Assembly (NCBI GenBank): GCA_023078555.1
Contig: CM041199.1
Span: 5,027,315-5,091,314, forward strand
DNA: 64,000 bases
Source: Ulva prolifera
Taxonomy: Eukaryota; Chlorophyta; Ulvophyceae; Ulvales; Ulvaceae
Direction of reading: 5' to 3'
Below the pieces are notes generated by a model. The model saw only the letters and a list, made by a program, of their open reading frames with translations. It was not told the DNA's origin and did not search any database. Below, piece after piece: positions 10,542 through 21,721 of the stretch (positions are counted from its first letter, which is position 1; each line of letters starts with the position of its first letter). Position numbers and translations under genes: made by a program.

Positions 10542-13500
10542 ATGGCTGCTGGTGGTTCACAAGACGAAATAACCGTTCTCCACCTGTGCGAGGGCACGTT
10601 CTCCTTCGACGGGCAACAGTCGCAGCGTGTGACCATCCCTCCTGAGTCTGTGAGACGAAGCAGCCTCCTTCAGGGCCTCTTAGACAGCCCCGATGGACGA
10701 TTAGATGTGCATGTGCCTCCTGCAGCTCTACAGCTGTGGGTCCGCAGCACCATGGCAAGACAACCAGGCAGTGAAAGCGATCTCTGTACGGGCGATGCCC
10801 ACGCTGGCCGCACCTCTCACACCGACCAAGATACAAACGGGCCATCTGCAGCGGGTCCGTCAGGCAATGAGTCTGGCAGCATGCAGTTGAGCGTCCATGA
10901 CATCATCAGGTTGATCATGGTGCCGCCCCCTCGCTCATGCCCCGCTGCCTGATGCCGTGCAGGTTAGCACCTTCACCTGGCTCACTTTGTTACAGTCCTC
11001 CAGCATCTAATTGCTTGCGCAGTGCACCAGAATGTGGGCGCATGTGCACATGCATCATCTCCTCGTGCAAGCGCTTTCGAGTGCTGCTGTCATCAACTTG
11101 ATGTAAGCGAATGGAGTTGATCGATTGCTAGATGTTTTCGAAGGGTCTGCTTCTGAAGCATGCTCAGCAGGATTGCCCCGGCTTGTAGGCTTCCGAGGTT
11201 CTGGACGACGAGGCCACCACGGCCGACTGCGCCAAACTCATCTCCAAACAGATGCTGCCGGACGAACCGGGCCAGGGCGATCCGGACACCATGTGTAAGG
11301 TGGGTCAGCAAAACACATGTCCAGGCCATGCTCGTGCAGTGCGCCATGCGGCTTGAGCCCTTTGATCACGAGACATAGCACGTCATCAGTTGCCCCGTGA
11401 CCGCGGTGGCCGCAGCGGCGCCAAACGTGTTGCACAGGTTCGGTACGACACGTGGCACTGGCCTGCCCCTGAAGGGGTCGGAGGCGCAAGGCTCAAGCAT
11501 GCAATTCATGCACACAAGGCCCTGTGAGTTGCGTACGGTCGTCTGAGGGGTTTTCCAGGTGGTTGACCCCTTCGGCATGTGGTCCCGCTGATTCGGAGTT
11601 GTCACTGTCCTGTTCAGGGCACGGCTCAGTAACTCCAAATTTACTTTGTTTCGCTTGACACCATGACGCTCACCCCTGTATGGCCGCCACCGCCAGTTTC
11701 GTCTCACCTCCCGAGCGCTACAGGCAGTGTTGGCTGTGTGCAGTTCCTGGACTGCAGGCTGCACTGCCTCTTACCCTCACTTCCGTACCTTTGCAAAAAC
11801 CACAAAACACTTGTACGCAATGTTCTGTCCGTGCGTTTCCATGTACACCGACGACCTCATCACGATCGTTCACGGCGCTCATGATAAAACGTACAACAGA
11901 GAGATGCCCCGCATAACAGAGAACGCCCATGCACTGTTGAAACCTGCAGGCTGTGGAGGGTCTCCCGGAAGACACCCAAGAGCTCATCCTCCGTGCCGCC
12001 CCCCTCCCCCGCTGCCTCTCCGGCCTCCGACCTTCCTGGCACCCCCTCTCCCTCCGCGCCCACCACCCCTCCATCGACGCCCACGCCACCCTCCACCTCC
12101 CCCTCCTCCCCATACCCGCCGTCGAGGCCGCGCTGCGGGCCGCCACAGCTGTACATGGGCTGCGAGACCTCTCTCTCGCGGGCCTCACTCTCCCGCGGTA
12201 CTGCAAACCCTGCTTCCGCCTCATCCAGGGGCTGCCGGCGCTCACCTCCCTCAACCTTGCCGACGTCGGCCTGCGGCGGCCGGCCGCCGACGCCCTCGCC
12301 GCCGTGCTGCCCGCGCTGCGGCAGCTGCGGCACGTCGACCTCAGCAGCAACCTCTTCACCACGCCTATCATGAACGCCCTCGCACATGCGCTCCGGTGCT
12401 GCACCGCCATGTGCTCCCTCAACCTCTGGGACACCCTCAGCCTGGGACCGGGAGAGGCCGACAACCTCGCGCCCCTCGCGGAGGCTGTTTGCGCGATGCC
12501 GGAGCTCACCGCCCTCGCCGTCGGGGTCTGCCGGGTCACGCCTCCACCGGGTGGCGGCGGCTTCCCGTCACAGGCGGCATGCACTGCCCTGGCCACGAGC
12601 CTGCAGCAGCTGCCGCGCCTCGTTGATCTGAAGCTCCAGCTCTTCAACTGCGATGTCGCAGGCGAGCATGCTGCGGCGATGCTGTCTGAGCTCGCGCAGC
12701 TCAGCCAGCTCCAGCGGGTGCACTGGGCGTGCCCGAAGCTGCCGCGGTCCGTAGTCTGCGCACTGCCTGCGCTCAGCCGCCTCACCTCCATGCGTCTGGA
12801 CTTCCTCCCGGGTCGCAACGAGAGCGATGTCCACATCGCCGCTGACCACGCGGCCGCCGCGCTGGCAGACCTGCCGAGCCTCCAACACCTGCAGCACCTG
12901 TGGCTGAGGGTGCCGATTCGCCGCGACCACGCGGTCGTGACGGAGCCGTGCGGCACCCTCGCCGGAGTGCTGCCGCGGATGTCACACCTTAGCCACCTGG
13001 AGCTCCTCGCGGCCCCCGTCGATGTGCACGGCACCGTGGTCGTGAGCCCTGGAGCGGCGTCAGTGGCGGGGGTGGTGGAGGCCGCGTTGGGGATGCCGCA
13101 GCTACGTGCGTTGCACGTTCCGGTGGCAGTGGTCGACGGCGCTCCAGAACGCATGGTAGCAAAGCTGTCGCGGGCCGCGTCACGCATGCAGCTGTCCGTT
13201 GATATGTACGTGCGGGAGGTTGCAAAAGGGCCGGTGAAGCTCGCCCTGGAGGAGTATGCGCGTTTGTTTCCATACGTGCGTTTGCTGGATGTGCTGTGTG
13301 ACCGGCAGGAGCACCGCCTGAGACCGCTGCAAGTCGGCTTGGGCGAGTTGCGCGTGCTGCGCGAGCTGAGAGTGGACGCCTTCGTGATGAAGGTGGAGGG
13401 CAGTGTGATGGAGACGCTGCTGAACAGCGTGTGCTCCCTTGCGTCCCTGGTGCATCTGAGCTGGAACGTCCAATGCGGGAGGTCTGAGCAGCAGAACCTC

Positions 13501-13875
13501 AGCCGCTTTGCGTCGGGGTTGAAAAACCTGTCCAGTCTCACTCACCTCGAGTTTGACATCGGGGAGAACGGTGCCGCGGAGCAGGTGCACTTCCTGGAAT
13601 CATGCGCTGTCTTGCCTCAGCTGCAGGCTCTGGACATGGGCTCGTTCAGTATGTGGGAGAAATGCCAGGATCAGCTGACTCGACTGCGCCTGAAGCAGCT
13701 GCATGTGGGCCGGCCTGTGCATGCAGTCGCCGCAAACGGCAATGTGGGTGGTGCGGAGCTGCCCGTGGTGAGCCGCCTCCCGCACCTCCGGTACCTACGG
13801 TACTCTGTCGAATATGACCCCACGGCGTTACGGACTGCCACATTGGAGTTGCCGGCGTTTCAGTGTGCTTGGTGA
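10542..13875 (+). CDS. BTB-like / F-box-like / leucine-rich-repeat protein
   Basis: Three exons, 10542-10919, 11189-11299 and 11950-13875, all joined in phase 0, give 804 residues. Exon 1 has a BTB/Skp1-fold-like strand-helix pattern (residues 10-65: FSFDG, RVTIPPESVRRSSLLQGLLD, VPPAALQLWV). Exon 2 (37 residues) has the look of the C-terminal helices of such a fold (ASEVLDDEATTADCAKLIS). Exon 3 opens with an F-box-like stretch (GLPEDTQELILRAAPLPRC, a Trp, then SLRAHHPSID), followed by about 550 residues of ribonuclease-inhibitor-type LRRs (LPALTSLNLADVGL, LRHVDLSSNLF and others). F-box/LRR proteins usually select substrates for SCF ubiquitin ligases; an adaptor-like domain in the same chain would be unusual. 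Start: first ATG, in good context (caagATGgc). AATAAA occurs at 14048 and 14052. A decayed paralogue follows at 16137-18131. The domain names are by pattern only. Confidence 0.72.
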
Positions 13876-15423
13876 CCAGGCGGAGCTGTGTAGCGGTGTA
13901 TGGGCAGCGTGGATGAGGCCGGGAAGTGGGGCCACTCTGTGGCGGGTTGAGCTGGAGCCTCCACAGCCTGCACCAGTCGATACTAGTCGCGCTCCACGAG
14001 GGTTGCTTGTTGAGAGTGTGGCTGTCATACCGCATGTTGTGAAAGTAAATAAATAAATGAAAAATATTATTTTGTGTGTTTTTTTTTTAAATGGTGGTCT
14101 ACATTCCACACCTGTGATTCGCCGTGTATTCTGTTCACGACACAGAGGCATGTCCAGCACATGAATGTGTATAAGGACAGAAGCGAGGACACCGATATCA
14201 ATGCAGCGACATCGAGCAGCTCAGGAACAGGCGCATCATCTCATCATATCACATGCACGCCACAGTTGGCAGTCTCTGATACCGCAAGCTGGCCAACACC
14301 ACCTTGACTCGCCTGGCACCTTGACTCGCCTGCGGCACAAACGGACATCAACGCACCTGCGTCATCTCCCAGAAGCACGCACACAAGCCCCACCATGTGG
14401 ATACCCCCCCCCCCCCCCCCCCCACCCCCCCGGCACACAGCTACAAACATGATATCTTGCTGCTCATTACGGCTTGTCCGGCTGAACAGCGGCTGAGCAG
14501 GGGCCCGCCCAATTGAGATATCGGGCCTCATGGAGCATGTGGTCCGGCAGCCTTCGCTGACTAACCTCCGTTGTGCCGTGGCCGGCACGTCCCCGGCACA
14601 GCCTGCAGCAGGGGTCGGGATGGGCATGGCTGGGCGGCGGTGACTCTGCAATGGCGTAAGTGATTTAGGGGAGGTTCAGGGGTTGGGGCGCTGCGGCCCA
14701 CCGCATTCCAGAGGCCGGGCCGGGTGGACCCGTGCCGGGCCGCCTTGGGCGTGTGCCTGCACCCTCCGTGGTTGGATGTTCGGTGTGTGGGTGTGCGTGT
14801 GAACTTGCATGCATGCAGAACTGCCGCCGTGGGGGGTGGAGGTTTCTGCGTGTGTCGGCGCGCCGCATGTGGGCGCCCGAGACTGCTGGTGCAGGGTCAG
14901 GGTTGCACACCCCGGTTGCGGTGATGCGCGTCAGCTTGTTCTGCGCGGGTTGCCGGCTGTGGCGTGGGTGCGACGTGCTGTGTCGGTGCTCCCGTATTCG
15001 AGTCGCTCAACTGTTGCAATGCTGGCCGCCGTCATGCCTCTACTCTGGGTATTCGATTCTTGCAGCGCCCGCGATGCAGCAATTGTTTAAACACACTTTG
15101 TGCCGCCCGCCCCATCCAACGCCTTCACACCTACACGACAGGGCTGTGCTGGCCGTAGCCATTATCTCGAGATAGTAAGTATGTTGATGTTCTGTATCAG
15201 TATAGTGCGAGTCTGCTGCATGGTGCGTGCATGCAAGAGCTCATGTATGTGGTGTGCCACTGAACGACATCGATCTACCGGCGTGCTGTATGACAGAGCG
15301 GTACAACTCTTTATTAATGAATCACGCGGGCTCGGGCCACTGCATGATCATGGCACAGCACCACAGCGACCACAAGCCCGCACCAGCATCGGAGCATGCT
15401 GTCGAACTTCAGATCCTAGTTGG
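13876..15423. other. Intergenic stretch between the two LRR copies
   Basis: Contains the 3' UTR of the intact LRR gene (AT-rich at 14040-14090), a poly-C tract at 14404-14431, and GCATGCA motifs at about 14808 and 15229. A 12-bp TATCTCGAGATA palindrome lies near 15165. No gene is supported. Confidence 0.5.
14404..14431. repeat. Poly-C homopolymer tract
   Basis: Twenty Cs, one A, then seven Cs. The exact length should not be trusted, because such runs are error-prone in sequencing and assembly. Confidence 0.9.
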
Positions 15424-15860
15424 CACAGTGTCCAGCTCAGCTTCGAGACGTTCGACACACGTCGTTCGGCAGGCAGTGAACTTTAACTTTGCCTCACATG
15501 TTCGCACGCCATGACATGCTATCGATCCTACTCACTTGTACGTCCCTGATCGCTGCTCTTCCTCACAACTCGTGTGGATGCTTCGCGGTCACCTCTTCCA
15601 AGCGATCTGAGTGATCCATCGAGTCTCAAACTCTTAGAACATTACCTCACTGGCGGTTCTGGGAGACGTCACGAGCGTGGGTCAAGCCCCTGCACCGCTG
15701 CGACGTCGACGATACTTCACCTTGAAAGTCAGGCAGCCGTGCGACTCGAGGTATAACCTTCCAGCACGTGTATGAATGCGCGGCTTTTCTCGTCGAACCA
15801 ATTTCTGCTGTGTGCGCCCGCGCTGGCACTGGTGGCGTCAAACAACTCTCGCATGACCAC
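15424..15860 (-). pseudogene. Degenerate copy of the divergent upstream exon
   Basis: Read on the minus strand, this region is similar to 9690-10195. Examples are the codons for a PxVPAxAHxA pattern near 15820, a DVAxxQxLxPRS pattern near 15690, and an L-S-W-T pattern near 15430. Unlike its counterpart the frame is interrupted. It shows that the duplication that produced the second LRR copy also carried about 1 kb of upstream DNA, including part of a head-to-head neighbour. Confidence 0.45.
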
Positions 15861-16136
15861 GCACGAAGGCCTCGTTCATCCCGGGCGATATCACCTAGAG
15901 CGCCTGGAGCAGGTTGCCGCTTGTTGTAGGACCCTCCACTTGATCTCGCATGCTCAAGATAACTACGTACGTTGGTGTGTATCGAGCGCTGTCAGGAAGC
16001 CTCGCTGAGAATGAATTCCACACATGAACAGCATTCTTAAACCTGCAGGAACACGAGCTTTTCGTCCCTGCTCGTACTAACAACTCATTCAACGTCAATG
16101 TGAGCAAGCAGCTGGTGATTGCTGCGGATATGCAGG

Positions 16137-18131
16137 ATGGCTGCCGGTGCATCACCAAATGCAAATGAGGCAGTAATCAGTAACCGCCCTGCACGTGCAA
16201 ACAGGCGAGGTTTCCTTCCACATGCCACACCTCCACTGTATGACCATCCCTCCAGACCCTATTAGACACAGCAAGCTGCTGCAAGACCTTGTAGACAGCA
16301 CTGATGGAGTTTCAGAGGTACCAATCCCTCCAGCAACTCTGCAGCTGTGGCTCCGCAGCACTCAAGGCACCACGATCCAGCACGGCAGTGACAGCGACCC
16401 CTGTGAAGCCAAGTCCCATGCTTGCAGCGTGTCCCACACAGATGGAGCTACGGACGCGCTTGCTGAGATAGCATGCATGGCCGACACGTCACACAACCTG
16501 CCCAACAATGTGCAGCTGAGTGACCATGAAGTCCTCAAACTAATCACCCTCTGAACGCCTGCCTCTGCCTTCTGCTCGGGCGGGGAGAGCGCCGTCATGT
16601 GGCCGAATGTGCCATGGCATGCAAGGCTATCGCCACACTTGCCAGCCCTGGCAAACTGCACAGAATGCGTGTGCAAGTGGTCTTCAGTGCCAACAGCATT
16701 CCAACAACTGTGAGGTCCGGCTGTGTGCTCACCAGGGGTGCCACCGGGTGCAGGCTGCCGACATTCTGATTGACGAGGGCACCAAAGCCACCTGCGCCCG
16801 CATCATCTCCAGACAGATGATGGCTGGTGCCGAAGACCACGGTGCTGCAATGCAGCTGCGGGAGGAGCGGCTGCAACCTACGCATCTGTGACATATCGGC
16901 GCAATGTACGCTTTGTTGTCTATCTCACTGATTCGACTGTCCAATTTCGGCTCTATCTCACTGATTCGACTGCCCGCACTCTGGCTTTCTTGCAGATTGT
17001 CATTGGATGGGGCAACAATGAGTACCCTCATGGCAAGAGCGCCCATGCTTTGGTGTGTGCAGGCTGTGGCGGGCCTCTCGGAGCACCTCCAACTAGCCAT
17101 CCTCTCCTCCGCCCCCCTCCCCCGCTGCCTCGCCGACCTCCCACCTTCCTGGCACCCCCTCTCCCTCCGCGCCCACTACCCTTCCATCGATGCCCATGCC
17201 ACCCTCGAACTCCCCCTCCTGCCCATAGCGCAAGGCCATGATGCGTTCACAGCCACCACAACCCTGACACACCTGCACACCCTCTCCCTGGCGGGCCTCG
17301 CACTCCCACGAGTCAGCGGCCCATGCATCCACGAGCTTCAAGGGTTGCCGGCGCTCACCTCCTGAGGGCCTCAATCTACACGACATCGGCATGCGACAGC
17401 CCACAGCTGACGCCCTTGCGGCTGTGCTGCCCACGCTGCGGCAGCTGAAGAGCCTCAACCTCAGCAGCAACAATCTGCCAGCATCCGTCATGGCGTCGCT
17501 TGCGCCCGCGCTCCAGCGCTGCACCGGCCTGCACACGCTCGACCTCTGGGACACGCTCGACCTCTTGCACACGCTCGACCTCTGGGACACGCTCGACCTC
17601 TTGCACACGCTCGACCTCTTGCACACGCTCGACCTCGAGGAGCTCGATATGCACTATCTCCGGCCCGTGGGGGCTGCCGTTGGCGCGATGTCACAGTTGA
17701 CAGCCCTTGCCATCGGAGTGGGGCCTAGGGTCAACTTGTGTCTTCAAGACAATGGCTACGCGTCTTGGGACGTGTGCACGGACCTCATCGACACGAGCCT
17801 CAAGCGGATATGCAGGTGAGCTCCTCAGAGCATGCGCAGCCCTCCTCCCTCAGCTGCAGAATCTTGGCCTGGGTGCGTTTGGAGGGTGGGAGGAGGCATC
17901 GTGCAGGGAGTTGCTGACTCAGCTGTGCCTGAAGCGGCTGCATGTGGAGCCGCCCGTGTCGGGGGAGGAACGACCGGTGAGGCGACCGCTGCCGAGCTGC
18001 CTCGGGTGAGATCTAGACACCTTCAGCACCTCCGCTCGCTTACATTCTCCGTTCTAATTGAGGCCGCGTCCGTGTCCGACGCCACCGCGGCTCTGCATGC
18101 CTTCCAGTGGATTAGAATTGGACGCCAATGA
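16137..18131 (+). pseudogene. Decaying paralogue of the BTB-like/F-box-like/LRR gene
   Basis: It is collinear with 10542-13875. The matching parts are an N-terminal part (TIPPDPIRHSKLLQDLVDS at 16245-16300), the middle exon (AADILIDEGTKATCARIIS, from 16756), the F-box-like start after GTGTGCAG (AVAGLSEHLQLAILSSAPLP, from 17064), and LRRs. Signs of decay: a 7-bp near-repeat insertion shifts the frame after the ATG at 16137. The first donor GT is not conserved (frame closes at 16552). A stop at 17361-17363 and a frame change occur in the first LRRs. The central LRR block present in the intact copy is missing, and only the C-terminal part (LLPQLQNLGLGAFGGW, from about 17850) follows. An 18-bp tandem expansion lies inside. 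It could still produce a transcript, but not the full protein. Confidence 0.75.
17533..17636. repeat. 18-bp tandem array inside the LRR pseudogene
   Basis: About 5.8 units of ACACGCTCGACCTC followed by TGGG or TTGC. Each unit codes for HTLDLW or HTLDLL type hexapeptides, a fragment of one LRR. The intact paralogue has a single corresponding segment (LNLWDTLSLG), so this is a lineage-specific expansion of part of one repeat. Confidence 0.9.
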
Positions 18132-19676
18132 GCGGTGGATGGTGACATGATCGAGGCATGAGCTTGGCACAGGTAGTGGTTGCCAAGACGTGCTGGCGCG
18201 GCCTTCACTGCTCACTAGAAACACATGACATGTTGCTCTGTCAAAGGCTTAGGAGCGAGCGAGCGCAATCTGATCCGGGTCCGGCATTTAGGCATGAGTC
18301 ATTGAGGCATGAGTCAAACATACCACGCTGTCGGCAAGGGTGTGCATTCTGCGCTCATGAAACGGCGGCTGTGCGACTTTCGACACTGTGCACACAAAGT
18401 TACTATTACAACCAAAACCAGGATCACGCGATGTAGGCGCCAGTAACATGAGCGTGCCCTAGAGTGTGTCCGATGAAATCGCACAACTTGTGTTGAGTCC
18501 AGAATTCACTACCAGTTTCTAGCGAGGTTGTGTCACAGGAATCATGTGCAACCTTTCATCTACACTTCCAACATGTCCACATCAACATGTGTTTGTTTCT
18601 TCAATACAGTGTCCCGCTGTTGGAAGAAATAGCCTTCACTTAACTCCATGGCTGACTTTCACATCCACTGCACTGATATTACTGCAGATGGCACGACGGT
18701 AGCGCTGATGTTGTTGCATATGGAGCAACGCTTGCCGCAGCAGCAAGTCTGTTGTTTGCGGCCTATCATGCTGCACAAGACAATTTGCTGTGGAGCCCAC
18801 CCACTCAAGCTTCTCCAAAACATACAGTTTGCGTAGTCTTTGCAACAACCACAGAACATGTCACTGTTACAGTGCCCCACCAGGCAGTCGGATTTGCACA
18901 TTCATGCTCAGTGAAACATACACAGGTACCGCCACACGGCAGCGCGACTGTTGGGAAAGACACAGTCTAGTGGAAGCACATGGTGCACCCCAAGGTAGCC
19001 CAACATAAACTTGCCGGCAACGCAGGCACAATACATGAGCTGTGTACAGCATCCAACCGCGGTGTAAAACCCCACATGATAAGCAACCTCAACACAAGTG
19101 TGCGCCTCCGCCCTCATAAGACACTGCAGACCCACTCAGGTGGACGAGGCTATGTGGCAGACCTCTACAGAGGGGCTGCTGCAAGGCCAAGGCGCTATGG
19201 AGTCCCGGCCATGTCTGATGCATGCATGCATTTGAAATTTCGGCTGTGCCATGCGCCGAGGCGAGCATACGCACCAGCGGCACTGACCACCACAACCACA
19301 CCTCATCCCGCTGCCTGCACATGCATATGCTCCACAGACAAATCTACATGCTCATCTGCGAGGCGCGAAGAAAACGCTTGGTGACTTGTCACCTGAGTGC
19401 TTTGTTCAGAGGGATCCTCTTAGACGGCCCACGTGTGCAAAACACTACAGAGGATGCGCGCAGTCGAAACGATATGCCGTGAACCATGCATGCATGCTCC
19501 ACCAAGCCAGCACAACCACCACACGGCGTCTCGAGATACCGCGTTGCGGCCGCCACCGTCTCGGATGTGGTCTTGGCCTCTTTCCGTTGCCTGGACCCGC
19601 ATCTAGATCGGCCACAGTACACCCCACAACCCAAAGCTGTGCCGCGTGAAGCAGAACCGCTCCAACCTCTCCAGCC
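18132..19676. other. Intergenic stretch
   Basis: I see nothing gene-like between the LRR pseudogene and the 3' end of PreP. Long GCATGCATGCAT-type runs occur at about 19218 and 19484. The last 200-300 bases probably hold the PreP 3' UTR, read on the minus strand. Confidence 0.5.
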
Positions 19677-21689
19677 CTACAGCACCGTCGTCACCTCGTC
19701 GAAGAACCCTGGCCGGCTTTCGTGCGCCTTCTCGACCGCCCCCTTGCTCGTTACAGCCACCACCCGCGCCTCTGGGCCCTTCACCGCCTCGAGCACGTCC
19801 GCAAACGCACGGAAGTCCGCGTTCGTCGTGCCGAGGATCTGCTCGCGGCGGAGCTGCCGCTCAGCGTCGGTCACGCCGAGCAGGTGGCGCATGAAGGCTG
19901 TGCGGCCCTTCGCGTCGGGCAGCTGGTACGAGTCGACATCGCCGATTGTGCCGATGATCGACTTGACGAGCGCGTCGTTGTCCATGTCGATGTTGCGCAG
20001 GAACTCCACGGTGTCGTCATACGCCGTGACGGTGTCCAGCAGGTTTGGGTCCCTGCACGGCGGGCCACCTCAGCGCCCGCAGCACGCACAGCACACACAG
20101 CATGGCCGCCACGCGCAACATGACATGCCGGCACTGCGTCGACGTGTTTCTCAGGCCCCTGACCTCGGCCGTGGGGTCCACGACACAAAGGCAAATGCAT
20201 GCATGTGCCGCATGGCACAGGAATGTCGGTGGGGTGGGGGGGCGCACCGGTAGGAGAGGTACTGGAACATTCCGGAGTACGAGTCGAAGGAGCAGAAGCC
20301 GCCGTACGCGCCGCCCATGACGCGAACGCGGTCCCACAGGTGCGACATGCCGAGGTTGTTGTTGATGACATACGCCGCGCCGTGCAGCTCGTAGCCGGCG
20401 TCCTCGTACAGGTTCGCCGCTTTGCCTACGTAGTTCACCTGCACCCCCACGGCCACTGTTGCTACCACATGCTGGTGCATTGAGTGCATCGGGCAGCGCG
20501 CGTTGTATGCTCCGAAGGAGGGCCCAGTGCAACGGCAAGCCGGGGCGGCGGCGAAGAAATCGCTGTGTGTACTCAGGGAACCATACGAGCGGGGTATGTA
20601 CTGTGCGATTGAGGTAGAGAACACGCATGACGGGACGCGGTGAAGCATGCATGAGCACAGTATACAAGATTCACAGAGCTAGTAGTAGAGGGGGGGTATA
20701 CCTGGGTGGGCACGACGAGGGCCTCGTTGACACGGGGCAGGGTGTTTGCCCAGGAGTCCAGCGCGAGTGGCGCGGAGGTGGCGCGGTCCGCGACGGCGGC
20801 GAGGAAGCCGTCGACGTGCGTCGCCGTCTTCTCCAGCAGCGCTGAGTCCGCCGTCAGGTTGACGAATGAGCCCTGCATGCATCACCCCGCACTGTCGCCT
20901 CTGAACTATCCACCAAGCATATCATTGAAGCTGCAGAGGTGGCCTGGCATGCATGCAACTACTTTCCTAGTGGGTCAGTGGGTCACGGCCAAAAATCTTC
21001 AGCGCCGGCCCATGCTCAAGCCCCCCACAGATCCAGTTCCAGATCGTTTGCGCAACGCCACCGCATCAGCAACACCCAACAAGCCACTGTGCACAGCATG
21101 CACAGCGCGCACCTCGGTCGACAGCACGAGGGACCGGATCTCCTCGAGGTCGGCCTTGATCGCGTCCCAGTCGCTCTCGACGCGCTTCGCGAGGTCGCGG
21201 ATGTAGAAGAGCGCAGAGAGGCCGTCCATGCGCTCGTTCGCCCAGCCGGCCGTGCTGCGCTGCGCCGCGAGGCGCGCCGCGGCGACGCTGTGGCCGCTGC
21301 CGACGACCCCGGCCTCCATGCCGGCCTTCGTCTCGAGCACCATTTGCAGGAAGCGCTCGCGGTCGTCGAGGCGCGCCGAGAGGAGGATGTCGTGCATGAT
21401 GCCGAAGAGCTCGCCCGCCTTGTCGCCCATCGCCTTGCCGCGCAGCATCAGCAGTGCGACCTGCACACACGGGCGCGCGTGCTTGCGGTGCAGTTCCCAT
21501 GGCATGCTGGTGCTCGCGTCGCGTGCCCCAAACAACAGAGCATGTGATGCATGAATGCATGTCAACTTCACAGCCGTCACGCGGGATTGTGGTGCGTCGC
21601 CAGGTGCCGGATAGACATACATGCAGCGCAGCGAAAGCAACAAGGGCGTCAAGCGTGAGGGAAGGGGGGGAGGGGAGGGAAGGAAGTAA

Positions 21690-21721
<32 letters not shown>

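Noticed and set aside
11718-13541. A 607-codon open frame antisense to the LRR gene
   Set aside because: It mirrors the GC-rich LRR exon. Its sequence is Arg/Ser/Thr-rich without motifs, and the sense strand has the conserved repeats and splice sites.
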